Assembly (NCBI GenBank): GCA_031259345.1
Contig: JAIRLQ010000275.1
Coordinates: forward strand, 1-15,370
Length of the DNA: 15,370 nucleotides
Origin: Treponema sp.
GTDB lineage: Bacteria > Spirochaetota > Spirochaetia > Treponematales > Breznakiellaceae
Direction: 5' to 3'
The translations under genes and the position numbers were made by a program. The notes under the pieces are model-generated. The model had not been told where the DNA came from. It ran no database searches and worked only from the letters and a program-made list of their open reading frames with translations. Positions 1 through 7,678 of the stretch are shown here, piece by piece (the first letter of the stretch is position 1; every line of letters begins with the position of its first letter).

Positions 1-8
1 AATGTGCC

Positions 9-1466
9 CTACATATCTTTAAGAAAAGCCAAATATCCTTTGAAGGTAGTGTACAAATCGATCTTGCTAATCACCTCAAATGGTGAGTGCATGGAAAGCA
101 CCGGAACGCCGCAGTCCAGAACCTCAATGCCCATTTTGGCTGCGATGTGGGCTATGGTACCTCCCCCGCCCTTGTCAACTTTTCCAAGTTCGCCAAACTG
201 CCACTTGATGCCGTTGGCTTTCATTACCGAAAGAACCCGTGAAAGATATTCGGCGTTGGCGTCTGAAGCGCCGTACTTGCCGCCGGAGCCGGTATACTTG
301 GCGAACACCAGGCCCTTCCCCATGTAGCTTGAATTCTGTTTGTCAAAAACCCCGGCATAGCCGGGATCGAATGCGGCGTTTACGTCAGCCGAAAGCATAA
401 ATGAGGACGAAAGACAATGGCGAAGATTTTCTTCACCGCAAAGGGCGGCGACAAAATTCTCGAAGCCCCAGGATTGGGCGCCGGTATTCCCTTCGGAACC
501 TATTTCTTCCTTGTCCGAAAGATAACACAGCGATGTTTTTTCCGGCGGCGTTTTTGCGGAAGCAATTTCAAGAACAGCCCTAAGTGCAGGATATGCGCAG
601 CAGCGGTCGTCGTGGCCGTAAGCGCCTATCATGCTGCGATCAAAACCCAGGTCCCGGGCTTTAAAGGCGGGAACAAATTCAATTTCCGCCGAGGCAAAAC
701 TTTCTTCGGTAATGCCGTACTCCCTGTTCAATATAGAAAGAATGCGAAGCTTAACTTTTTCCTTGACTTTTTCATCATTGTAGGGACGGGAACCTGCCAG
801 TATGTCCAGGTCTTCGCCCTCCACCGCTTCGGAAAGTTTTTTTTGCATCTGCTCTTTTGCCAAATGGGGTAAAAGGTCTGTTATGGTAAAGACCGGATCT
901 TTATCATTTTCGCCCAGCCGTACTTCAATTTTTTTGCCCTTGCCGTTAATGAATACCCCGTGCATTGCCAGAGGTATGGCGGTCCACTGATATTTTTTAA
1001 TGCCCCCGTAATAGTGGGTATCCAAAAGGGCAAAGTCGCAGTCTTCGTAAAGCGGGCTTTGCTTAAGATCAAGCCTGGGGGAATCCACATGGGCTCCTAA
1101 AATATTAAGCCCTGCCCGCAGGGGCATTTTGCCGATAACCGCGCAGAGCAGGGCCTTGCCCCTTACATGTTCGTAAACTTTTGCCCCCGCTTCCGGCTTT
1201 TTTCCGTTAAGCGACTCCAGCGGGACAAAACCTGCCTTTTTTAAAAGAGCCGCCGCAGCCGCGGAAAATTCCCTTTCGGTTTTACCCTTGTCTAACATTT
1301 CTTTATATGAATCCGCAAAGCCGTTGATTTCTTTTTCGGTTTTTTCGTCCCCTTCCCCGCCAACTTCTTCCCAGCAATTTTTGGGGGCAAAAAACAATTC
1401 TTCAGCCAGTTTTTGCCCCGGCGTTTTGTCATCGTGTTTTGCTTTTGTTTTAACTTCTTTTGCCAT
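9..1466 (-). CDS. M18 family metallo-aminopeptidase (aspartyl aminopeptidase type)
   Basis: A 485-residue cytosolic zinc peptidase expected to remove N-terminal residues, typically acidic ones in this family, from peptides. The M18 metal-binding pattern is complete: H126 and D128 in GAHVDSPRLDL, the HDD at 285-287, the general-base pair E320-E321 in DKEEIGSEGNTG, D361 in MLSADVNAAFDPGY, and H460 in PVLSMHSPFE. The glycine-rich GKVDKGGGGTIAH stretch near 428-440 is also typical. Length and the C-terminal MHSPFE...TTFKGYLAFL region match full-length bacterial M18 enzymes. The ATG is preceded by AGGAG at good spacing. It is transcribed divergently from gltX across only 37 bp. The gene ends 9 bp from the window edge and is complete. 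Substrate preference cannot be read from the sequence. Confidence 0.93.
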   Translation of the reverse strand: MAKEVKTKAKHDDKTPGQKLAEELFFAPKNCWEEVGGEGDEKTEKEINGFADSYKEMLDKGKTEREFSAAAAALLKKAGFVPLESLNGKKPEAGAKVYEHVRGKALLCAVIGKMPLRAGLNILGAHVDSPRLDLKQSPLYEDCDFALLDTHYYGGIKKYQWTAIPLAMHGVFINGKGKKIEVRLGENDKDPVFTITDLLPHLAKEQMQKKLSEAVEGEDLDILAGSRPYNDEKVKEKVKLRILSILNREYGITEESFASAEIEFVPAFKARDLGFDRSMIGAYGHDDRCCAYPALRAVLEIASAKTPPEKTSLCYLSDKEEIGSEGNTGAQSWGFENFVAALCGEENLRHCLSSSFMLSADVNAAFDPGYAGVFDKQNSSYMGKGLVFAKYTGSGGKYGASDANAEYLSRVLSVMKANGIKWQFGELGKVDKGGGGTIAHIAAKMGIEVLDCGVPVLSMHSPFEVISKIDLYTTFKGYLAFLKDM

Positions 1467-1503
1467 ATAGAAAACTCCTGTAATTTAATATATAGTAAAC
1501 ACC

Positions 1504-2988
1504 ATGGAAATTCGAGACCGTTATGCCCCTTCCCCAACAGGACTGCAGCACATTGGCGGGGTAAGAACTGCCCTTTTTAATTATCTTTTTGCTAAATCAA
1601 AAGGCGGCAAATTTATACTCCGCCTGGAAGATACAGACCGCACCCGCTTTAGCGAAGCCTATGTGCAAAACCTTTACGATACCTTTTCATGGCTGGGCAT
1701 CAAGTGGGACGAAGGCCCGGACATTGGGGGGCCCGCCGCCCCGTACATACAATCAGAGCGCACGGAAATTTACAAAAAATACGCTGCCTGCCTTGTAGAA
1801 AAAGACAGGGCCTATTATTGCTTTTGTACCGCCGAACGCATCGAAGAGATCCGCAGGGAGCGCGAAGCCGCCCACTCATCTTTAAGCGGCTATGACAGGC
1901 ATTGCCGTATCATTCCCAAAGAAGAAGCGGCCCGCCGGGCCAAAGCGGGCGAGGCCCACACAGTGCGGCTTAAAATCCCCCTGGAAGAAACCACCTGTTT
2001 CAGGGATCAAATACTGGGTGATATTGAATGGAAGAACAGCGACATTAATCCCGATCCGGTGCTTTTAAAATCCGACGGCTTTCCCACTTACCACCTTGCA
2101 AATATTGTGGACGATCATCTTATGGGCATTAGCCATGTGCTCCGCGCCCAGGAATGGCTGCCATCCACTCCCCTGCATGTTATCATTTATAAAAGTTTTG
2201 GCTGGGAACATCCCGTGTTTTGCCACCTTCCCATGGTGAACGGCGCGGACGGGAAAAAACTTTCCAAACGTCACGGCGCGACCAGCATAGACGAATTCCG
2301 CCTTAAAGGCTATCTTCCCGAAGCGCTGATTAATTACATCGCCCTCATTGGCGCGTCGTACATAGAAGGTAAAGATATTTACACTTTAGATGAATTAATC
2401 GCTAATTTCAGTATGGATAAATTAAACAAGGCTTCGGGGGTGTTTGATTACAAGAAGCTCGACTGGTATAACGGCCAGTATATAAGAATGAAAAGCGATG
2501 AAGATCTTTCGGCCCTTACGCTGCCTTTGGCAATTGACGCCGGGCTTTTTGGCGGAAAAGGTAAAGCCCCCAACGCCAAAGAGGCGGATCTTTTCAGGGC
2601 CGCCATCCCGCTGGTAAAAGAACGGGCCGTTTTTCTAAAAGAAATTCCCGAAAAACTTTTTTATCTTTTTAGCGAACCCGAAATTCCCCGGGCAGAAGAA
2701 TTCTTCCCCAAAAAAATGGGCAAAGAAGAAACTCTGGAACTTCTTAAAAAGGGGCTCCCCCTTATTGCCCCAATGGCGGAAGCCCCAAGCGACGGCAACG
2801 CGGAAGAAATAATCAAAAGCTGGGCGGAAAAAGAAAATATTAAACTGGGGGATGTAATGATGCCCCTGCGCGTGGCCATTACAGGCGCCCGGGTAAGCCC
2901 GCCCCTTTTTGGAAGCCTGCGCTTATTGGGGGCGGAAAAATCCCTTTCCAGGATCAATTCGGCAATCAACAAATTGGAGAGCTTCTAA
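1504..2988 (+). CDS. gltX: Glutamyl-tRNA synthetase
   Basis: A 494-residue class I aminoacyl-tRNA synthetase that charges tRNA-Glu, and possibly tRNA-Gln where Gln-tRNA is made by amidation. The N-terminus RYAPSPTGLQHIGG carries the HIGH-type motif at about 16-19, and LEDTDRTR follows at 41-48. C106, C108 and C134 mark the zinc-binding insert. KKLSKRHGA at 251-259 is the KMSKS loop. The rest reads as the helical anticodon-binding half (FDYKKLDWYNGQYIR and onward) with normal length. The ATG places the conserved RYAPSPTG at residue 6, the usual position, so the start is secure. No Shine-Dalgarno sequence is visible, and TATAGT sits 7 bp upstream of the ATG. A perfect hairpin follows the stop codon. 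Confidence 0.97.
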   Translation: MEIRDRYAPSPTGLQHIGGVRTALFNYLFAKSKGGKFILRLEDTDRTRFSEAYVQNLYDTFSWLGIKWDEGPDIGGPAAPYIQSERTEIYKKYAACLVEKDRAYYCFCTAERIEEIRREREAAHSSLSGYDRHCRIIPKEEAARRAKAGEAHTVRLKIPLEETTCFRDQILGDIEWKNSDINPDPVLLKSDGFPTYHLANIVDDHLMGISHVLRAQEWLPSTPLHVIIYKSFGWEHPVFCHLPMVNGADGKKLSKRHGATSIDEFRLKGYLPEALINYIALIGASYIEGKDIYTLDELIANFSMDKLNKASGVFDYKKLDWYNGQYIRMKSDEDLSALTLPLAIDAGLFGGKGKAPNAKEADLFRAAIPLVKERAVFLKEIPEKLFYLFSEPEIPRAEEFFPKKMGKEETLELLKKGLPLIAPMAEAPSDGNAEEIIKSWAEKENIKLGDVMMPLRVAITGARVSPPLFGSLRLLGAEKSLSRINSAINKLESF

Positions 2989-3002
2989 GGAAGCTGTCCT
3001 AA

Positions 3003-3031
3003 GGCTGTCCGAATAAGTTTTTCGGACAGCC
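3003..3031. terminator. Perfect 11-bp hairpin between convergent genes
   Basis: The arms GGCTGTCCGAA (3003-3013) and TTCGGACAGCC (3021-3031) pair perfectly around a 7-nt loop. The hairpin lies between the end of gltX and the end of the convergent exported-protein gene. Neither strand has a strong T-run directly after the stem, so bidirectional termination or 3'-end protection is likely but not certain. Confidence 0.55.
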
Positions 3032-3052
3032 CGATTTCCCAATACTGGCCTT

Positions 3053-3868
3053 TTAGAGAATCGGAATACCGAACACGACGCCTATGACAAACGAACGGTT
3101 TTCGTCAAAGGCATCGGCAGCTACTATGTCTATCGCAAATTTAAATTTGCTGAGCGCGGGGATCTGGGCAAGATCTATACGAAGGCCGGTGTTAAGCACG
3201 CCCCGGGATATAGCGGAAGCGCCAAAGGCATCGTCGCTGTAGGAAAAATTGGCAAAGTCTGTAATCCAGTGAATCCAGTTCTGGAACACGTTGGGTAAAA
3301 GAATCATATCAAAACCCATGCCAAAATCTATATCCGAATCGGTCTTGCCCCTCCAGGAATTGCGTTCCCGAAAAGTTTTGCCTACCACTACAGTGGTTTC
3401 CGCAGGCATGGTAAAAAACTGCCCGGCATAGGTAAAAGCCACATAAACCTGTCCCGCATTATAACTAAAATTTTCGTTACTTAAATTGATGGCCTGAAAA
3501 TTCCCGCCCAGCGCAATGGCGGTATTGGTAAAGGGGAACTGGATCTTGGCGCCGGTCATAAAATCGTTGTTGTCCTTGCCATGTCCCCTGTTATTGGGCT
3601 GGATATCAAAAGCCGCCGACAATTCCACCCATTTAAAAAGGCTTATGGCAAATGCGGGGATATTGGCCGCCCTGCCATCGCTGATAATAGTGTGGTAGCC
3701 AAAATCAAGCCCCAGATCGCTGGAGCGCTCCCAGGCAATGCGGCCTGTAGGAATGGAATACAAACCCGTAGCTCCGTTAAAGCTCATGCCTTTAAGCGAC
3801 TGCGCTCCCAGGCCGGAAAGCGCCAGAAACGATACAGCCAATAAAGCCGTTAAAAAAAACTTTTTCAT
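3053..3868 (-). CDS. Exported, probable outer-membrane barrel protein, function unknown
   Basis: A 271-residue protein I do not recognise by name. It opens with a clear signal peptide: MKKFF, a hydrophobic core (LTALLAVSFLALSGL), and a likely cleavage site near GAQS at 21-24. The mature part alternates polar and hydrophobic residues in short stretches rich in Gly, Phe, Tyr and Asn (FNGATGLYSIPTG, DLGLDFGYHTII, QVYVAFTYAGQFF), and ends in SFVIGVVFGIPIL. This pattern is typical of a small outer-membrane beta-barrel. No cysteine follows the signal core, so it is not a lipoprotein. The ATG has a strong AGAGGAG ribosome site. It lies downstream of the sirtuin gene but probably has its own promoter at 3937-3965. 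An outer-membrane location is inferred. Confidence 0.72.
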   Translation of the reverse strand: MKKFFLTALLAVSFLALSGLGAQSLKGMSFNGATGLYSIPTGRIAWERSSDLGLDFGYHTIISDGRAANIPAFAISLFKWVELSAAFDIQPNNRGHGKDNNDFMTGAKIQFPFTNTAIALGGNFQAINLSNENFSYNAGQVYVAFTYAGQFFTMPAETTVVVGKTFRERNSWRGKTDSDIDFGMGFDMILLPNVFQNWIHWITDFANFSYSDDAFGASAISRGVLNTGLRIDLAQIPALSKFKFAIDIVAADAFDENRSFVIGVVFGIPIL

Positions 3869-3898
3869 AATTACTCCTCTGTGCAGATCAATTAAGAA

Positions 3899-3928
3899 AA
3901 CCTCCGAAAACTGAAGTTTTCAGAGGTT
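3899..3928 (-). terminator. Hairpin with T-rich tail after the sirtuin gene
   Basis: The arms at 3899-3912 and 3915-3928 pair over 14 bp with one mismatch and a 2-nt loop. On the minus strand the stem is followed by TTTTCTT, which fits an intrinsic terminator 34 bp past the sirtuin stop codon. The core CTGAAAACTTCAGTTTT is shared with repeats at 8271 and 9391, so it may be a co-opted repeat copy. It also falls in the presumed 5' leader of the exported-protein gene. Confidence 0.55.
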
Positions 3929-3936
3929 CCTTTAAA

Positions 3937-3965
3937 AACATATCCCAGTCTTTCAGTATTTTCAA
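3937..3965 (-). promoter_or_regulatory. Sigma-70-like promoter for the exported protein gene
   Basis: On the minus strand, TTGAAA (3965-3960) and TATGTT (3942-3937) are separated by exactly 17 bp. The -35 box overlaps the sirtuin stop codon. Transcription would begin near 3930, directly in front of the hairpin at 3928-3899. Seen by eye only. Confidence 0.4.
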
Positions 3966-4708
3966 GTAAGTTTAGCAAGTCCGGTAAAGACTGCCTCAAG
4001 CTCATCAAAGCGCAGGGCTGCCATATTGTCCAAGGGCGTACTCATATTATTCACAATGACAATTTCGCCCCCCCGGCGCAGAGTATAGAGCGGAAGGGAT
4101 GCCGCCGGGTTTACCGTAAGGCTTGTACCCAAGACAAGCATCAAGTCCGCTTCCTGGGCTTCGCTTGTGGCTTCCTTAAGAGCATCGGCAGGCAGGTTTT
4201 CTCCAAAAAAAGTGATGGCAGGCTTTAGCACCCGGCCGCATTTTGGACAACGGGGCGCGCCTCCGGAACGGACTATAGGCGCGACTTCCCCAAAAGGCAT
4301 ACGGATGCCGGAACAGCGCAGGCAGTAATGAAAACACGGCGATCCGTGAACTTCGATTACATGCTCACTCCCGCCTTTCTGGTGGAGTAAATCAATGTTC
4401 TGGGTAATTACCGCCTTTACAAAACCCAGCTTTTCCAAATCTCCCAGCACCCTATGCACAACAGACGCTTCTTTTTCATCAATATTGTAGATAAAATTTC
4501 CGGCCTTTTCGTAATAAAAGAGAGGATCTTTTATAAAATACTGTATGTCAAAGATCTTTTCCGCGTCCATTTCGTTATAAAGCCCGTTTTTGCCCCTAAA
4601 GTCGCGGATACCCGAAAGTGTTGAAACCCCGGCGCCGGTTAAAGCCACGCAATGCCTGGCATTTTTTATTTTGTCATAAAGTTTTTGAATATTGTTTTCC
4701 GTTTCCAT
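3962..4708 (-). CDS. cobB: Sir2-family NAD-dependent protein deacylase
   Basis: A 248-residue sirtuin, the normal size for bacterial CobB-type enzymes. It uses NAD+ to remove acyl groups from lysines, giving nicotinamide and O-acyl-ADP-ribose. The NAD-binding motif GAGVSTLSGIRDFRG lies at 25-39, QNID at 103-106 and the catalytic histidine H121 in EVHGS. A structural zinc site is formed by C129, C132, C154 and C157. FFGENLP is at 167-173 and GTSLTVNPA at 194-202. The usual SGIPDFR proline is arginine here (SGIRDFR). The ATG has a strong GGGAGG ribosome site. It lies 109 bp downstream of the cyclase on the same strand with no terminator visible between them, so co-transcription is plausible. 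The acyl group it prefers cannot be read from the sequence. Confidence 0.92.
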   Translation of the reverse strand: METENNIQKLYDKIKNARHCVALTGAGVSTLSGIRDFRGKNGLYNEMDAEKIFDIQYFIKDPLFYYEKAGNFIYNIDEKEASVVHRVLGDLEKLGFVKAVITQNIDLLHQKGGSEHVIEVHGSPCFHYCLRCSGIRMPFGEVAPIVRSGGAPRCPKCGRVLKPAITFFGENLPADALKEATSEAQEADLMLVLGTSLTVNPAASLPLYTLRRGGEIVIVNNMSTPLDNMAALRFDELEAVFTGLAKLT

Positions 4709-4817
4709 ATTACACCTCCCCCATTACACCCGCCCCGGGCGGCAAGGCAGAGCAGGGGCATTCCGGCATCACCTTCATATAATAATTTTCGGCAGTTTTG
4801 GCGTAATTTCCGGCATT

Positions 4818-5744
4818 TTACAGCTTTTCCATGCAATAATCGGTGTAACAGATCGCCGCCCCATCTTCGGGAAGGATCTCCCTCACTTTCCTGAATTGTT
4901 TAAGAGCGGCGAGGTAGTCCTTTTTGCTAAAACTCAGCATACCTTCTTCCCAGTAGCGGTTGGCCTTTTTCTTACGTTCCAGAAGTTCCTGATTAAGGCC
5001 GTCAAAAATCTCAAAAACAGAAACCGGCTCGACCTTGCCCTTAACCCTCACCTTGCCCAAAAAGCGATACATATAAGATCCCGGTTCTTCAAGCTTTTTA
5101 AAAATCTGCTCGCTTACAACAATGGAAACATTGTAGGCCTTGCACATACCCTCAAGACGGCTGGCATGGTTTACGGCATCGGAAATAACCGTGTTCTGCA
5201 TACGATCCTCCACGCCCACCACTCCCATCATCAAAGTGCCTATGTGTATGCCTATGCCGATGGAAAGGGGACGGTAGTTCATCTTAGCCCGGTGAATATT
5301 GTATTCAACCAGGGTCTTTTGTATTTCGATAGCGGAGAGTACCGCCATGTCCGTCCCGTTTGTCCGGGGAAAAATAGCCATAATGGCGTCGCCTATGTAC
5401 TTATCCACAAAGCCGCCGTTTTTTGTAATAATCGGCACAATACGGGCCAAATACGAATTGATAAACTTAAAACTTTCTTCCGGGGTAAGGGCTTCCAAAA
5501 GGGTGGTAAATTGTCTTATATCAGAGAAAAACACCGTCATTTCCTGTCTGACATGATCCCCAAGCCTAAGTTGATCAACCGACTCCTTTTTTAGAATTTC
5601 CAGGAAGACCCGGGGTACGAAGGGATCGTCATTTCTTAGAGGTAAAAATTTTGTTCCCTGGCTTTTGCGAATTTTGAGGATAATTACCATAACGATAACG
5701 GCTGTTGCAAAGCCGAGTAAAAAAGCCAAAAATATGTACCGCAT
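4818..5744 (-). CDS. Membrane-anchored class III adenylate/guanylate cyclase
   Basis: A 308-residue signalling enzyme, probably making cAMP from ATP. One N-terminal membrane helix (about 3-24, FLAFLLGFATAVIVMVIIL) precedes a linker and the cyclase domain (about 66-220). Metal-binding D75 lies in FFSDIRQFT and D119 in DKYIGDAIMAIF. K115 and D189 are the adenine-selecting pair, and N192 and R196 in VNHASRLE are the transition-state residues. All catalytic positions are present, so it should work as a homodimer and favour ATP. The C-terminal 50 residues resemble a single TPR-like helical hairpin (ANRYWEEGMLSFSKKDYLAALKQF). No sensor domain such as HAMP, PAS or GAF is visible, so its input is unclear. 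The ribosome site is weak. The sirtuin gene follows. Confidence 0.9.
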   Translation of the reverse strand: MRYIFLAFLLGFATAVIVMVIILKIRKSQGTKFLPLRNDDPFVPRVFLEILKKESVDQLRLGDHVRQEMTVFFSDIRQFTTLLEALTPEESFKFINSYLARIVPIITKNGGFVDKYIGDAIMAIFPRTNGTDMAVLSAIEIQKTLVEYNIHRAKMNYRPLSIGIGIHIGTLMMGVVGVEDRMQNTVISDAVNHASRLEGMCKAYNVSIVVSEQIFKKLEEPGSYMYRFLGKVRVKGKVEPVSVFEIFDGLNQELLERKKKANRYWEEGMLSFSKKDYLAALKQFRKVREILPEDGAAICYTDYCMEKL

Positions 5745-6233
5745 TACTTTACCAGCGCAATCTAATTTTTTTGTAATAGATGGATTCCGCGGTTTTGTGT
5801 AAAAACTGCCTCCACCACATAAGCTTTCGGTCAGGATCTTGTTTAATTCAAAACAAAAAACACCTGTTTTTCCGGCAAGTATCTTAATAAGCCTCCGATA
5901 CTTTGATATAATTAAAATTAATGCCTGTTTATAATGTGGGTGTATTAATTAAAGGATGTATATGAGATTATTTCAAAAATTATTACAGAAATACGTTTTT
6001 CCGAATCATTGGTTCTTGAGGCAAAACCTTTAACCTGACTTGTTTTCCGGGCTTTTTCGCCATATTTACCTGCATAAATGGAGGGGCCTTGAACGGATTC
6101 ATTTTATAGCCCGGATTGCCACCTTTATGATCCTTGTTTCGTGGTTAAAATGAGAATTGCCGGGTTCGCCCATTCCAGTTCGCCCCATTTAATCTTGACA
6201 ATTTATAATGTTTCCGGGGATAGTTAAACTGCT
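5745..6233. other. 489-bp intergenic region between divergent genes
   Basis: This AT-rich stretch lies between the cyclase (minus) and the EFR1-like gene (plus). It contains TATAAT (5930-5935), then AAAGGATG and an ATG at 5962 opening a 23-codon frame that stops at TAA 6031-6033. The same frame then stays open to TGA at 6151-6153 and would encode a basic, hydrophobic-ended segment. This could be a decayed small gene, but stop density in this frame is no lower than chance. A TTGACA lies at 6195-6200. No convincing intact gene is visible. Confidence 0.5.
6195..6224 (+). promoter_or_regulatory. Possible promoter of the EFR1-like gene
   Basis: A consensus TTGACA (6195-6200) is followed 18 bp later by GATAGT (6219-6224). 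A TATAAT at 6204-6209 is too close to that -35 box to pair with it. If the first pair is used, transcription would start almost at the TTG start codon (6234), giving a nearly leaderless mRNA. Weak evidence. Confidence 0.3.
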
Positions 6234-7022
6234 TTGACGCATATTTACTACTTTAGCGGTACAGGTAACAGTTTTTGGTCGGCGAAACAAATAGCTTCGC
6301 TTTTAGGGGATGAGTGCCGCCTTTTCAGTATTGGCATTGAAACGCAAAAAATACCGCCCGCCGCGCATGGAATCCGGGTTATTGCAGCGAATGCTGTTGT
6401 TTTTATTTTTCCATCCTATGCCCTGGGCCTGCCTGTTGTGGTACGCCGCTTTATCAAATCCCTGGAAATTAAAGCCCCTTACACTGCCGCGCTGGTCAGC
6501 TTTGGTTCATACCAGGGCGGCGCTTTGGCCGAGGCGGCCCGGCTTTTGGGGCGCAAAAAAATCAAGCTGGATTATGCGGGGCTGATTCCGGCGGTCGAAA
6601 ATTTTATTCCCATTTTTGGGCCCCCAAATGAAAAAACCATGCGCCGGCGCCTGGCGCTCCAAAAGATTGCCACAGAACAATGCGCCCTTGCAATTAAGCG
6701 GCGTGAAATCGGCACAATAAAAACCTTTAAGCCATTTTCAAAGGCCGTATCCCTTATGTTTCATTTAGGACTCCGCTTTATGTGGCGCTGGTTTAAAATA
6801 AGTAACGCCTGTACCGGGTGTGGTATCTGCGCCAGGGTTTGTCCCGCCGGCGCCATCAACATGGGGAACGGCAGGCCGCAATATTCCGGCAAATGCCAGC
6901 AGTGCCAGGCTTGCGTTAACTTTTGTCCCCAAAAAGCAATCACCCTTGGCCGTGCCCGTCCCGGTAATGGGCGCTACACCCACCCGGAAGTTCGGGCAGA
7001 AGATTTTTACAGCAAAGGATAA
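6234..7022 (+). CDS. EFR1-like flavodoxin / 2x[4Fe-4S] ferredoxin fusion protein
   Basis: A 262-residue redox protein with two modules. The N-terminal flavodoxin-like domain (about 1-150) has the FMN phosphate loop FSGTGNSFW at 7-15 and a FPSYALGLP flavin loop at 59-67. The C-terminal bacterial ferredoxin domain has two clusters: C193, C196, C199, C203 and C221, C224, C227, C231, each CxxCxxCxxxCP. This architecture matches the EFR1 family of electron carriers known mainly from anaerobes; the redox partners are not known from sequence. The start must be TTG, because an in-frame TAA lies 9 bp upstream and no ATG or GTG precedes the FSGTGNS motif. GGGGA at 6216-6220 is a distant ribosome-site candidate. 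It fits an anaerobe and shows no visible operon partner. Confidence 0.85.
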   Translation: MTHIYYFSGTGNSFWSAKQIASLLGDECRLFSIGIETQKIPPAAHGIRVIAANAVVFIFPSYALGLPVVVRRFIKSLEIKAPYTAALVSFGSYQGGALAEAARLLGRKKIKLDYAGLIPAVENFIPIFGPPNEKTMRRRLALQKIATEQCALAIKRREIGTIKTFKPFSKAVSLMFHLGLRFMWRWFKISNACTGCGICARVCPAGAINMGNGRPQYSGKCQQCQACVNFCPQKAITLGRARPGNGRYTHPEVRAEDFYSKG

Positions 7023-7195
7023 ACAAGCTAAAGGGCCGCATGCGGATGCGGGCGTATGGATTGTATATGGGGCCGGGGGTTCTTATTTTTCCGTCTATTA
7101 TTTTCTTGTATACTATTCCTTCTTTCACCCGTTATTATATTTAGAGGTTTTTCCAAAACGGCTGGAATGGGGTATAGTTAGAGCAGGAGCCAATT

Positions 7196-7678
7196 ATGGA
7201 GACAGTACCAATCGTGGACGAGGGGTTGAACTTTGAAAAAGTCTGGGTAAGTATACAAAGTCTCGTAGAGAGCCAAAAAGCAACCGACCGTCAGATGCAG
7301 GCAACCGACAAACGGATTAGCGAATTGGGTAATCGATTCGGTGACATGGTTGAATATATGGTTCTGCCGAACCTCGTGGCGAAATTTGAGGAACTAGGTT
7401 TTACCTTTACCAAATCAAACCGTACCGAAATCAAGGACAGGGAGCATGATATTTTTCTGGAAGTTGACGCGCTCCTTGAAAACGGCGATAAAGTGATGGT
7501 CGTTGAGGTCAAGACCAAGCCCAATATTGACGATATACACGATCATATTGAGCGCATGGAAAAACTGCGTAAATATGCCGATCTACATAACGATAAGCGG
7601 GTATACCTGGGCGCTATTGCGGGAGTGGTTTTCAGCGACAGCGAGAAAATTTATGCCCTAAAAAAGGCTTTTATGTGA
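7196..7678 (+). CDS. Coiled-coil plus PD-(D/E)XK nuclease-like protein, C-terminus in another frame
   Basis: A 160-residue protein resembling the DUF3782-type family. A heptad-like helical segment (about 12-60, with VESQKATDRQMQATDKRISELG) precedes a nuclease-like core. That core has H84, D91 in FLEVDALLENGD, then E104 and K106 in VVEVKTK, the spacing of a PD-(D/E)XK active site. It could cut or bind nucleic acid; the role is unknown. The ATG has GCAGGAG at good spacing. The zero frame ends abruptly with ALKKAFM at TGA 7676-7678. A -1 shift at A_AAA_AAG (7660-7666) instead yields GFYVIEPSGDTF and onward, ending in HPHEW at TAA 7744-7746, a 183-residue product. That tail looks like the natural end of the protein, so this is a frameshifted gene or one using recoding. 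Confidence 0.8.
   Translation: METVPIVDEGLNFEKVWVSIQSLVESQKATDRQMQATDKRISELGNRFGDMVEYMVLPNLVAKFEELGFTFTKSNRTEIKDREHDIFLEVDALLENGDKVMVVEVKTKPNIDDIHDHIERMEKLRKYADLHNDKRVYLGAIAGVVFSDSEKIYALKKAFM

Noticed and set aside
417..872. A 151-codon open frame on plus opposite the aminopeptidase
   Set aside because: The minus-strand M18 gene explains the region completely.
1131..1138. GCCGATAA, matching the -10 box of sigma-28 promoters
   Set aside because: No TAAA lies 15 bp upstream, and it is inside the aminopeptidase gene on the wrong strand for any downstream gene.
4709..4817. Short frames on minus between the cyclase and the sirtuin (13 and 22 codons)
   Set aside because: They are too short, Pro/Gly-rich and out of frame with the sirtuin, with no family features.
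4692..5594. A 300-codon open frame on plus opposite the cyclase
   Set aside because: It is antisense to a cyclase with all catalytic residues; its translation has no recognisable motif and looks like reverse-frame composition.
7150..7168. TTCCAAAAC with GGAA, resembling a further copy of the palindromic repeat
   Set aside because: Only one half-site matches and the pairing is 4 bp, which is not enough to call it a copy.
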